This document shows positions 36,745 to 45,818 of a stretch of DNA of 46,007 nt, piece after piece. Numbering within the stretch: the first letter of the stretch is position 1; each line of letters opens with the position of its first letter. The notes below the pieces were generated by a model. That model had not been told where the DNA came from. It worked only from the letters and a program-made list of their open reading frames with translations, and searched no databases. This stretch comes from Gammaproteobacteria bacterium (GTDB lineage: Bacteria > Pseudomonadota > Gammaproteobacteria > Methylococcales > Methylomonadaceae). The DNA lies in NCBI GenBank assembly GCA_018830325.1, contig JAHJSQ010000063.1, positions 1 to 46,007 of the forward strand, in the 5' to 3' direction. The position numbers and the translations under genes are program-made.

Positions 36745-36788
36745 TGGTTTTCCTTTAAGTAAAATGAAGTGAAATAATCCGCACGTTT

Positions 36789-37712
36789 TTAACTTTCTAG
36801 CCTCAGTACGTCGACAGAAACCGACAGACTGTGTTTGCCGCCGCCGAATGCAATGCCCTTCAGCGGAGTGACATCGGCATAGTCGCGTCCCCACGCTAAG
36901 GTGATATGTTGATCGGCAGGGAGTTTGTTATTGGTGGGGTCCAATTCCAGCCAGCCGCTGCCCGGCACGAATACGGCAAACCAAGCATGCGATGCGTCGG
37001 CGCCGACCAATCTTTCGGTTCCCGGTGCCGGCAAAGTTTCGATGTAGCCGCTGATATAGCGGGCCGCCAAACCGAGCGATCTCAAACAGCCGATCGCCAG
37101 ATGCGCAAAATCTTGGCAGACGCCGCGTCGATGCCGCATGACATCGGCCAGCGGCGTTGCAATCGTCGTGAAGGACGGATCGTAAGTAAAGTCTTGATAA
37201 ATGCGCTTCATTAAGTCGGTCACCGCATCAATCAGCGAAGCTCCGGGCGCGAAAGAAGGCCGGGCATAGTCGCCTAACTCGATTCCGGATGTCACCATGG
37301 GCGAGTCGAGCGTGTATTGTCTGGCTTCGAGTAGCGCTTCATAAGAACCGTACCCTAATGTTTGTTGACTCTGTACTTGCTGGGCCGGATTGTTGGACAA
37401 TTTGTCCCTGGCGTCTTCCCAGCTTATTGGGTTGTCTTGAAAAACTTGATTGGATTCAGTCAGCACCTCAACATCGCTTACGGCAGTGACAGTCAATTGA
37501 GAGTGAGGTTTTTGAATCGCGAAGTAAGCGATTCGATTACCGAAAAAGTCGAGCCGTTCCTGAAAGTCCGAGGGCTCCGGGTTAATATCGAAACGGCTAG
37601 CTGAACATTGCTGCCTCGGAAAATCGCGCGGCTTTAATCGGGCTTCATTCTGACAGAGGCCGACCTCATGAGCGTAATGGTAAGTCGTGATGTGGGTGAT
37701 GCGATATTTCAC
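36789..37712 (-). CDS. Transglutaminase-like protein
   Basis: A 307-residue protein with the bacterial transglutaminase-like N-terminal domain (ITHITTYHYAHEVGLCQNEARLKPR) and a transglutaminase-like core. The catalytic triad is visible: Cys in GVCQDFAHLAIG (near residue 199), His in DASHAWFAVF (near 242) and Asp in LELDPTNNK (near 255). Such proteins are usually cysteine peptidases or amidases rather than true crosslinkers. Its ATG overlaps the stop of the ATP-grasp gene by 4 bp (ATGA). Confidence 0.9.
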   Translation of the reverse strand: MKYRITHITTYHYAHEVGLCQNEARLKPRDFPRQQCSASRFDINPEPSDFQERLDFFGNRIAYFAIQKPHSQLTVTAVSDVEVLTESNQVFQDNPISWEDARDKLSNNPAQQVQSQQTLGYGSYEALLEARQYTLDSPMVTSGIELGDYARPSFAPGASLIDAVTDLMKRIYQDFTYDPSFTTIATPLADVMRHRRGVCQDFAHLAIGCLRSLGLAARYISGYIETLPAPGTERLVGADASHAWFAVFVPGSGWLELDPTNNKLPADQHITLAWGRDYADVTPLKGIAFGGGKHSLSVSVDVLRLES

Positions 37713-40273
37713 AACTCATCCTCCAGTTGCGTCGGGTTCAATTGATGCGGCCCTTCGGCATGACTGAAATAGGCTTTTGCGATCATTTCCGAGGTGCGCC
37801 ACATTAATTTCGAGGTGTCCGCCAGCACTTCGTCGAGAGCCGAATAGATAACGCTGTCTTCTTTAGCTTTGCTTAACGCGGTAATGTCGATTAGGCGTAT
37901 TTTGGTAAACGCCTCGAGAACTAGCTTTTCCTCGGCACTAATGCGAACCTTGCCGCGCTCCCGAGGCAAAGCTTTGACATATTCGTAAAGTTGATTAAGC
38001 TGATAGACCAACGAACGAGGATGCGTTTGATCGAGCACCAGCAGCTCTAAAACCATCGGTAATTGTACGAACGACCGGTATCGTCTTTGATAGATGCTCA
38101 AGCTGTCGGTGGTTATCAATACTGCTTCCAATAATTGATATTGGGTGCTTTCCTCTTGTTTGATCACAACCGTGGCGCGTAGTAATGCAATTAATGACAA
38201 ACAGCGCTCGAGGCGGCGTCCGCCGTCCAGCATCAACCAACCGGCTTCGCGGGTCATACTTTCGCTGGTCAAACCGGTAAATGCGACGATCGCTGAAATC
38301 AAATCGTCTAATTTACTTTGTAGTGCACCGATCTCCAGCGGCTCATTAAAAGATCCTGCACGCCAGCAACGCCTAATATCGTCTATGCTGCGCCAAGTGT
38401 CCTGTGACCATAGATCGCGGATGCTAAAAGCAGACTGCGTAAAGGCATGAATGCTTGAAGGTATCGTACCGTGGCGCTCGGCATCTTTGATCAATGCCGT
38501 TAGTTCGGGTAAAGGATTCGTTAATAATGACGGATCGCCTTTTACAAAACCCGGGTAGGTCACCGTGACATGGGTCAATGCGCGCAATAAAGTTTTGAGG
38601 CAATCGGCATCGCTGTATTCGATGTAATCCTGAGCTTCTCGCCATTTTTGCAGCACGGTTCGAAGCAATCTCGCGGCGGATTCGATACGTTCCAGATTGC
38701 GCCCGACCCAGTACAGATTATCTGCGGCTCGGCTCGGCAAGGGCTCGTTGATCGCCTCGACGATATGATCTCGGCGCGGTTGCAGCCAGATACTGACTTG
38801 TTGATCCGGTTGGTCCGCCAGCACCCAGGTGTCTTTGCTGATGCCGCCTGCCTGGTTCGAGACGACCAAATTATCTTTGAGGGGCGAAACCCGCGTCAAG
38901 CCGCCGGGCATTGCTTGATAACCATCTTCACCGGCGACGACGAAATTACGCAGAATCGCATTGCGTGGAGCGATTTGCCCATCTACGAAAGCCGGTACTG
39001 TTGAAAAACCGACCTGTTCCTGACCGACATACAAATAAGGTTTCGCCAAAATCGCGGCGCGTAATCGACTTTTTTCCTGGGAGCTCAAGTTGGCGCCGAA
39101 TACTGCGTGAATACCGGAGGTTCGGTCGATTTGCTTAATCACCAAGCGACCGAGATTTTCCAGTACGAAATTACATTCCCTACGTTGTCCGCACCACCAA
39201 GTGGCCACCGACGGCAATAGTAATTCTTGTCCTAACAAATGGCGCGACAGTCTGGGTAAAAAAGCCAATAGAGCATTGTTTTCCAAAACGCTGCTGCCTA
39301 AGGGGTTGGCTACCGCGACATTACCGCGCCTGACCGCTTCCAATAGCCCGGCGACGCCCAAGCGCGAAATGGACTTTAATTCCAAGGGATCGCAAAATGA
39401 ATCGTCGACACGCCGTAAAATGACGTCCACTTGTTGCAGTCCTTGCACCGATTTCAGCCAAACCTTCCCATCCCGAACGGTCAAATCGTCGCCTTGAACC
39501 AGCGTGTAACCGAGCTGCGATGATAAATAGGCATGCTCGAAATATGTTTCGTTGAAGGGGCCCGGCGTCAGCACGACGATTCTCGAATCGGTCCTCGAAC
39601 TCGGCGAACGGTTTGCCAATCCGGTTCGAAGCGCGCGGAAAAAGCCGGCGAGACGATGAACCTGCGATTCGCCGAACAAATCAGGCAGTACGCGCGTCAT
39701 CACCGACCGGTTTTCTAACGCGTAGCCGGCTCCCGAAGGCGCCTGAGTACGGTCGTCCAGTACCCACATGCGTCCATCAGGCCCGCGCGCAAGGTTGGCG
39801 GAATACAAGAATAATTGTCGCTCGGTATCGGGCAAAGTGCCGACGCAGGGTCTTAGGAAACCTTCATGACCGTAAACCAATTCGACCGGTAACAAGCCTT
39901 TTTTCAGTAGGCTTTGCTCGCCGTAAATGTCTTTCAATATTAGGTTGAACAATTCGGCGCGTTGTATCAAGCCGGCCTCGATCACGGCCCATTCTTCACT
40001 GCTGATCAACAGCGGAATCGGGTCGAGCTTCCATGGTCGGCTTAGGCTTTGTGCGTCGGTATAAACGTTATAGGTTACGCCGTTTTCACGCAGTAAACGC
40101 TGGGCTTCGCGGCGGCGGTGCTCCAATTCGTCACGGCCGATTTGCTCGATCGATTTCATGAAATGTTCCCAATAAGGCAGTACCTTGCCTTTATTGGCAT
40201 ACATTTCATCGTAGCCGGTCAGTTGCGTGGCGTAGTGCTGAGCACCGATTTCTTTTGCGAGAACGCTATTCAT
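37709..40273 (-). CDS. Circularly permuted ATP-grasp / alpha-E fusion protein
   Basis: An 854-residue fusion of a circularly permuted ATP-grasp type 2 domain (residues about 80-480; DGRMWVLDDRTQAPSGAGYALENR and FCDPLELKS are typical) with an alpha-E helical domain (from about 510; LPSRAADNLYWVGRNLERIES onward). Predicted to form an amide or peptide bond using ATP, with the alpha-E part a likely partner domain. In many genomes the two domains are separate genes beside a transglutaminase, as here. Substrate unknown. It is followed by the transglutaminase gene with a 4 bp overlap. Confidence 0.88.
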   Translation of the reverse strand: MNSVLAKEIGAQHYATQLTGYDEMYANKGKVLPYWEHFMKSIEQIGRDELEHRRREAQRLLRENGVTYNVYTDAQSLSRPWKLDPIPLLISSEEWAVIEAGLIQRAELFNLILKDIYGEQSLLKKGLLPVELVYGHEGFLRPCVGTLPDTERQLFLYSANLARGPDGRMWVLDDRTQAPSGAGYALENRSVMTRVLPDLFGESQVHRLAGFFRALRTGLANRSPSSRTDSRIVVLTPGPFNETYFEHAYLSSQLGYTLVQGDDLTVRDGKVWLKSVQGLQQVDVILRRVDDSFCDPLELKSISRLGVAGLLEAVRRGNVAVANPLGSSVLENNALLAFLPRLSRHLLGQELLLPSVATWWCGQRRECNFVLENLGRLVIKQIDRTSGIHAVFGANLSSQEKSRLRAAILAKPYLYVGQEQVGFSTVPAFVDGQIAPRNAILRNFVVAGEDGYQAMPGGLTRVSPLKDNLVVSNQAGGISKDTWVLADQPDQQVSIWLQPRRDHIVEAINEPLPSRAADNLYWVGRNLERIESAARLLRTVLQKWREAQDYIEYSDADCLKTLLRALTHVTVTYPGFVKGDPSLLTNPLPELTALIKDAERHGTIPSSIHAFTQSAFSIRDLWSQDTWRSIDDIRRCWRAGSFNEPLEIGALQSKLDDLISAIVAFTGLTSESMTREAGWLMLDGGRRLERCLSLIALLRATVVIKQEESTQYQLLEAVLITTDSLSIYQRRYRSFVQLPMVLELLVLDQTHPRSLVYQLNQLYEYVKALPRERGKVRISAEEKLVLEAFTKIRLIDITALSKAKEDSVIYSALDEVLADTSKLMWRTSEMIAKAYFSHAEGPHQLNPTQLEDEL

Positions 40274-40350
40274 AGGCTAATTCGATCGAGTCGGGTCACA
40301 AAGGCTCCGTTAGGGTATCCTGGAAAAAATTATTTCACCATATCGTTCAT

Positions 40351-40568
40351 GAAGGTCTAGCCATCGTCTCGGCAAATGAAAGTTCTCTGGTGGGGAGGGT
40401 GCGGTCACTCGCCCGACAGGACGCCGTGAATACGTCCATGTAGGCTCGACGGCGGCTCCCTGCCGCCGACGCCTGTCGATCGAGCAACCGCCCCCTCTTC
40501 GGAACCGGCATTGTGTTGAATATCGAAAAACTAGATTAAGATTTCAAATCCGCGAACTTTCACAGTAA
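40351..40568. repeat. MITE-like element between DUF2126 and ATP-grasp genes
   Basis: Ends CGGCAAATGAAAGTTC (about 40370-40385) and GAACTTTCACAGTAA (40554-40568) with inverted TGAAAGTTC. Inside: CTCGCCCGACAGG, GGACGCCGTGAATACGTCC, and a GACGGCGGC/GCCGCCGAC stem. It is the uninterrupted counterpart of the element at 29805-30156. No coding content in the gap 40274-40685. Confidence 0.8.
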
Positions 40569-40685
40569 GATCATGAAGCGACATGAAAAATTACACTGTT
40601 GATCTTATAGTCTTTTTCTTCATTGTCTTCATGAGCTTCATGGTGAATATTGCTTTGTTCTTGAACGCATCCAACACTCGCCATC

Positions 40686-43600
40686 CTAATATCGCCGCCT
40701 CAAATCGAGCGTGTACGGATATTCTTTATTAGGCTCCTCGGGCGGCGGGGCCATAGGCCTTGGCGGGTTCTTATGCGGTATGAAACTGATCCCGCTATTG
40801 GACGGCAAAATGACCGGTGGTCTTTCGATCTCGCCAGGCGTATGGCCGTAATTCCAAAAACGGGTAATCCTTCTGGCCTCGGCCTCATAAGCATTGACCG
40901 GAAAAGTCTCGTAACTGCGGCCGCCCGGGTGGGCGACATAATAAGTACAGCCGCCGACCGCGCGCCCGTTCCAAGTGTCGATGATATCGAATACCAAGGG
41001 TGTATGCGGGCCGATGGTCGGATGCAACGCCGAGGGCGGTTGCCATGCCCGGTAGCGGATTCCGGCAACGAATTCATCCTTGCGTCCGGTATTTCTGAGT
41101 GGCACATGTCGTCCGTTACAGGCCAACACATAACGCGAATCGGTCAATCCGGTCACCTTTACTTGCAATCGTTCGACCGAAGAATCGACGAAGCGTGCCG
41201 TGCCGGTATTGCTGACTTCCTCGCCTAGAACATGCCAGGGTTCAATCGCAAAACGCAATTCCAGATCGACGCCATCGACGATTGTGTTGCCGTAATGTGG
41301 AAAACGGAATTCGAAGAAGGGGTCGAACCAGTCCAATTGAAACGGGTAGCCGGCGCGTTGCAAATCGTCGACGACTTGGCGCATGTCTTCTCTGACATAA
41401 TGCGGCAATAAAAAACGGTCGTGAAGTTCGGTGCCCCAGCGAACCAATTTATGCCGGTAAGGCTCGCGCCAAAACCAAGCGACCAGAGAGCGCAGCAATA
41501 AAGCTTGAACCAGCGCCATGCGCTCATGCGGCGGCATTTCGAAGGCGCGCAGTTCCAATATGCCGAGACGTCCGGAAGCGCTGTCCGGCGAATACAGTTT
41601 ATCGATACAAAACTCGCTTCGGTGTGTGTTGCCGGTAATATCGGTCAGCAAATGCCGCAGCAAGCGATCGATCAACCATGGCGAAGGCGCTTCGCCTTCA
41701 GGGATTTGTTGAAACGCGATCTCCAGTTCATAAAGTTTTTCATCACGGCCTTCGTCGACACGCGGCGCTTGGCTGGTCGGACCGATGAACATACCGGAGA
41801 ATAGATACGACAGCCCTGGATGATGCTGCCAATATGTGATCAGGCTGCGCAATATGTCGGGACGGCGCAGCAAAGGACTGTCGGCCGGCGTTTCGCCGCC
41901 GATCGTGATGTGATTGCCGCCGCCGGTGCCGGTATGGCGGCCGTCCAGCATGAATTTTTCGGTGCCCAAGCGGACTTGGCGCGCCTGATCGTACAGAATA
42001 TGCGTATTGTCGGCCAATTGCTTCCAGCTTCGGGATGGATGGATATTGACTTCGATAACGCCGGGGTCGGGCGTGACCATCAAGCGTTCGATGCGGTAAT
42101 CGCGCGGGGGCTCATAGCCCTCGAGTACGACAGGAATCGACAATTGGTCGGCGGTCGCTTCGATTGCCGCGATCAATTCCAGGTAATGCTCGAGCATCGT
42201 CAAAGGCGGCAGAAATACATGGACCCGTCCTTCGCGAGCTTCGACACAAATCGCGGTATGCGGCACTTCTATGAGATCGATGTCCTTGTCGTCGGCAGGC
42301 GGGCTTTGTTCGTGAATTTCCGGATGGATAGCGCCGATTTGTTCAAAATGGCTATAGCGCTGTGCGACTTCGCCGTAATAATCGCCCAATTCCGGGAGCG
42401 TCTCAAACAAACTGCGCTCATGGGTAATTTCGCGTTTTTCCGGCGCGATCCACGGCAAGCTATCGAGAGGCATGCGCAGACCCATTGGCGAATTACCCGG
42501 AATCAAAAACAACTGACCGCGTTTGAATGGCCATGGACCGCTTTGCCAGGATTGTTTGCTCCAACTCCATTTAACCGGTAGCGCGAAGCCGGCCGGTTGA
42601 TTCAAGCCGGTATCCAATAATTTAGCCAACGTTTTGCGTTCGGCCGGATCTTTTAAGCGATACTGCAACGGGTCGATATTAACCGGCAGCATCTCTTCTT
42701 GCCAAAGGTGATAAAAAACGTCTTCGTAGGCCGCGGAAATGTGTTTGCGCGTCAAACCCAAACGGCCGGTCAGGTGTTCGACGAATTGCCTGGCCTGGTC
42801 GGGCCCATGTCCGTAATCAATTTTGATATCGGCCAGTAATTCGGGGTTGCGCCAAATCGGCGTGCCGTCCTTGCGCCAAAAAATACCGTATTGCCAACGC
42901 GGCAAGGGTTCACCCGGATACCATTTGCCCTGGCCGTAATGCAACATCGCACCCGGCGCGAACACGTCGCGCAAACGCTTGGTCAAGGCCTGGGCGCGCT
43001 CGCGTTTATGCGGGCCGTCCGCACGAGTATTCCATTCGGCGCCTTCCATGTCGTCGATCGACACGAAGGTCGGCTCGCCGCCCATCGTCAAGCGCACGTC
43101 GTCTTGCTGCAATTGCGCGTCGACTTGTTGGCCGAGCGCATCGATAAAAGACCATTGCTCGTCGGTATAAGGCTTCGTGACACGCGGGTCTTCGTGTAGG
43201 CGCGTGACCGTATTGCTGAATTCGAATTCGACTTCGCACTTGTCGGTCGCGCCGGTGACCGGTGCCGCGCTGACTGGGTCGGGCGTGCAAGCTAGCGGAA
43301 TATGTCCTTCGCCGGCCAATAAGCCGGAGGTCGGGTCGAGGCCGATCCAACCCGCACCGGGAATATATACCTCGGCCCAGGCATGCAGATCGGTAAAATC
43401 GTGCTCGGGACCTGACGGGCCGTCGAGCGATTTCATGTCGGCGGTCAATTGCACCAGATAGCCGGAGACGAAGCGCGCGGCGAGTCCTAGATGCCTTAGA
43501 ATCTGCACCAATAGCCAACCCGAATCGCGGCACGAACCGTTGCGTTTTTCGAGCGTTTGTTCGGGCGTTTGAATGCCGGGTTCCATGCGAATGTTATAGC

Positions 43601-44069
43601 TGACATCCTTGAAGACCTGGCGATTTAAATCGACCAAAAAATCGTTGATGTTACGCGGCGTCAAATCAAAATCGGCCACCCATTGGGTTAATAAAGGGCC
43701 GTCTTCGGTCACTTCCAAAAAAGGTGTTAGTTCCCGGGCTAATTGTTTGTCGTATTGAAAAGGAAATTTTTGCGCATATTCCTCGACAAAAAAATCGAAT
43801 GGGTTGATTACCGTCATGTCGGCAATCACTTCCACTTCGACTTTGAGAGACCGCGTTTTTTTCGGAAACACGACCCTGGCCAAAATATTTCCGAACGGGT
43901 CCTGCTGCCAATTTATGAAATGATCTTCGGGTTCGATACGCAACGAATAACCCTTGATGGGAGTTCTCGAATGTACCGCCGGTCTCAGGCGAAACACATG
44001 GGGCGACAACGAGACGGCGCGGTCGAAGAGGTAGGTAGTTTTGTGACTGATGGCCACGCGAATTGTCAT
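40686..44069 (-). CDS. Large transglutaminase/DUF2126 protein
   Basis: An 1127-residue protein. N-terminal beta domain, then a transglutaminase-like core with Cys in NGSCRDSGWLL (near residue 186), His in DLHAWAEVYIPG (near 230) and Asp in GLDPTSG (near 242). The remainder, from about residue 300, is the DUF2126 region (LTMGGEPTFVSIDDM, RHTGTGGGNHITIGG), which has an amidoligase/ATP-grasp-linked distribution. I chose ATG 44069, with AGGA 8 bp upstream, over a start 50 codons earlier, since the protein then begins MTIRVAISHKTTYLF like its relatives. Together with the ATP-grasp/alpha-E and transglutaminase genes it forms the predicted peptide-modifying set. Confidence 0.9.
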   Translation of the reverse strand: MTIRVAISHKTTYLFDRAVSLSPHVFRLRPAVHSRTPIKGYSLRIEPEDHFINWQQDPFGNILARVVFPKKTRSLKVEVEVIADMTVINPFDFFVEEYAQKFPFQYDKQLARELTPFLEVTEDGPLLTQWVADFDLTPRNINDFLVDLNRQVFKDVSYNIRMEPGIQTPEQTLEKRNGSCRDSGWLLVQILRHLGLAARFVSGYLVQLTADMKSLDGPSGPEHDFTDLHAWAEVYIPGAGWIGLDPTSGLLAGEGHIPLACTPDPVSAAPVTGATDKCEVEFEFSNTVTRLHEDPRVTKPYTDEQWSFIDALGQQVDAQLQQDDVRLTMGGEPTFVSIDDMEGAEWNTRADGPHKRERAQALTKRLRDVFAPGAMLHYGQGKWYPGEPLPRWQYGIFWRKDGTPIWRNPELLADIKIDYGHGPDQARQFVEHLTGRLGLTRKHISAAYEDVFYHLWQEEMLPVNIDPLQYRLKDPAERKTLAKLLDTGLNQPAGFALPVKWSWSKQSWQSGPWPFKRGQLFLIPGNSPMGLRMPLDSLPWIAPEKREITHERSLFETLPELGDYYGEVAQRYSHFEQIGAIHPEIHEQSPPADDKDIDLIEVPHTAICVEAREGRVHVFLPPLTMLEHYLELIAAIEATADQLSIPVVLEGYEPPRDYRIERLMVTPDPGVIEVNIHPSRSWKQLADNTHILYDQARQVRLGTEKFMLDGRHTGTGGGNHITIGGETPADSPLLRRPDILRSLITYWQHHPGLSYLFSGMFIGPTSQAPRVDEGRDEKLYELEIAFQQIPEGEAPSPWLIDRLLRHLLTDITGNTHRSEFCIDKLYSPDSASGRLGILELRAFEMPPHERMALVQALLLRSLVAWFWREPYRHKLVRWGTELHDRFLLPHYVREDMRQVVDDLQRAGYPFQLDWFDPFFEFRFPHYGNTIVDGVDLELRFAIEPWHVLGEEVSNTGTARFVDSSVERLQVKVTGLTDSRYVLACNGRHVPLRNTGRKDEFVAGIRYRAWQPPSALHPTIGPHTPLVFDIIDTWNGRAVGGCTYYVAHPGGRSYETFPVNAYEAEARRITRFWNYGHTPGEIERPPVILPSNSGISFIPHKNPPRPMAPPPEEPNKEYPYTLDLRRRY

Positions 44070-44436
44070 GATATTTATCCTATTAAAGCCTATTCGATTG
44101 AGTCGATTTCCGGGTAAAGCGAAAAACGAAACGAGCAGCGGTGAATACTTTTCGGGCGTATGATGTAAGGAACGGGTAATGCGCTGAAAGGTTTGCCCTG
44201 TTTTGGTGCCTTCGCACAAAGATGGGGCGAGTTAATGGCTTTCGGATTAGCGCGATATCATAATGCTTTTGATATCCCCGTTTATTTTCGATCATTTTGG
44301 CAAGCGATAAATCATCGTACAACTGCTGTATCAACAGAGATGCAATTTCCACGCCTGAACCGGCATAAATTGATTCGGTGTGCAATTTCTAAAATAGTTG
44401 AAGTGAATACTACACCAATCACGAAACGTAAAGACT

Positions 44437-44536
44437 GTAGGGTACGCTGTGCGTACCACAGTAGCCCCGCCCGTAGTTCAACGTGCCCTCATGTGCCGCC
44501 CTTGTGCCGACATTAGGTACGCGCAGCGTACCCTAC
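44437..44536. repeat. 100 bp inverted repeat, GTAGGGTACGC family
   Basis: Inverted ends GTAGGGTACGCTGTGCGTAC and GTACGCGCAGCGTACCCTAC. Second copy of the family at 10559-10652. A related half palindrome, GGTGCGC..GCGCACC, follows at 44609-44625. Confidence 0.85.
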
Positions 44537-44764
44537 AATTTACTTTGGATTTATAAGTGCTTCCTGGAGTGGTGGGTATTTTCAACTATTACCGAATACA
44601 TAGTGTAGGGTGCGCATCGCGCACCTGGGTCGGGACCTCTCGTCGGTTTCGGCACCTTATTGCTCACTCAATAGGTGATTCAAGAAATTTATGTAAGTGA
44701 GTGACTACTTTTGTGTATTTCCTGATTTTCGTGGACTGACTACCGAATTTAGGATAAACAATGA

Positions 44765-44942
44765 AACTAGCGGAGTAACTATTCAGCGCATGCGGTAGGT
44801 TGATGTCAGGCATTGATTTCTAAGGACGCGTGAATACATCCCTGTAAGCTCTGACTGCAACGTCCTGTTGCAGACAGCCTTATAAATCAATCCCTGACAC
44901 CTTCTCATACATGACTTATGCTGAATAATTACTTAGCGGATA
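44765..44942. repeat. Nested inverted repeat upstream of the response regulator gene
   Basis: Inner inverted arms TGTCAGGCATTGATTTCTA... at 44804 and its inverse ending at 44899 (about 22 bp, 3 mismatches). Outer arms with GTAACTATTCAGC near 44776 and GCTGAATAATTAC near 44919. Core ACGCGTGAATACATCC is a degenerate form of the repeat core at 26820. The rest of 44070-44957 shows nothing I recognise. Confidence 0.7.
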
Positions 44943-44957
44943 ACTTTCTTAGCGCTT

Positions 44958-45818
44958 ATGAAAATTCTCATTATTGACGAAGACCCGACCGAATTTCTAT
45001 TGACACAGCATATGTTGTCGGCAAAATTTCCGGAGGCTGATTTCATTGGAGTCAGTGATCGCCTGAAATATCAAGAAATTATGAATCAATCGAATCAACC
45101 GGATTTCGATCTAGTGATTACCGAATATAAGCTCGGTTGGACAGACGGATTGCAGTTATTTTCCGAAATCAATCGACGATTTCCTTGTGTTCCTGTTTAC
45201 ATGCTAACCGCTTTCGGGAACGAAAACGTCGCGGCCGATGCCATTAAAAAAGGCATGACAGACTACATTGTAAAAAGTAACCGCGCCTCGCTTGCCGATG
45301 CAATTGCAGAATATATACGGAGAATCGCCGACAAAAAAGGATGTCAAACATCGGAATCGGACATTTTATACTGCGAAAAATGGGATCTTGCCATTTCGAG
45401 GTTGACTTCCGATTATGCCTATTCGATGCGGATTTTGCCCGGCGGCAAACCAGTCTTCGAATGGGTGACCGAACCGTTTAAAAAATTCTTGAGCGAATAC
45501 GGTCCGACTGCAAACGCATCGAAAACCCGTCAGCGCAATTACGAGTTGACCATCCATCCTGAAGATAACGCAATCGTCCAAAGCCGCAACGAGAAGCTGT
45601 TGGCCGGCGACGAAATTACCTCGGAATATCGAGTGATCACAAAACAAGGCGATATCCGATATTTCAGCGATCACGCATTGCCGATCCGGGATTGGCGCAT
45701 TGGCCAGGTGGTGCGAATTTATGGCGCGATACAGGACATTACATGGCGGCGCAACGCCGAGGATAAAATGCGCTTGATGCAACGCGGTAAATGTCAACGT
45801 AGTTGTCGCATGAGTTGA
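44958..45818 (+). CDS. Response regulator-PAS protein, 3' end apparently truncated
   Basis: A 286-residue protein: receiver domain (about residues 1-115) followed by a PAS fold (about 135-268; LTIHPEDNAIVQ, SEYRVITKQGDIRYFSDHALPI, IYGAIQDITWRRNAED). The acidic pocket IDEDP is intact, with Thr84 and Lys106 in place, but the phosphoacceptor Asp is Glu56 in VITEYKLGWTDG. The protein stops soon after the PAS domain; the last residues (GKCQRSCRMS) look unlike a natural end, and the usual following kinase or GGDEF output domain is absent. The stop is 4 bp from the transposase gene end, consistent with IS insertion. Confidence 0.8.
   Translation: MKILIIDEDPTEFLLTQHMLSAKFPEADFIGVSDRLKYQEIMNQSNQPDFDLVITEYKLGWTDGLQLFSEINRRFPCVPVYMLTAFGNENVAADAIKKGMTDYIVKSNRASLADAIAEYIRRIADKKGCQTSESDILYCEKWDLAISRLTSDYAYSMRILPGGKPVFEWVTEPFKKFLSEYGPTANASKTRQRNYELTIHPEDNAIVQSRNEKLLAGDEITSEYRVITKQGDIRYFSDHALPIRDWRIGQVVRIYGAIQDITWRRNAEDKMRLMQRGKCQRSCRMS

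Noticed and set aside
41820-42581. A 253-codon plus-strand frame
   Set aside because: Antisense to the well-supported DUF2126 gene.
44083-44516. Overlapping short frames upstream of the DUF2126 gene
   Set aside because: No ribosome site, no recognisable features, and partly within a repeat.
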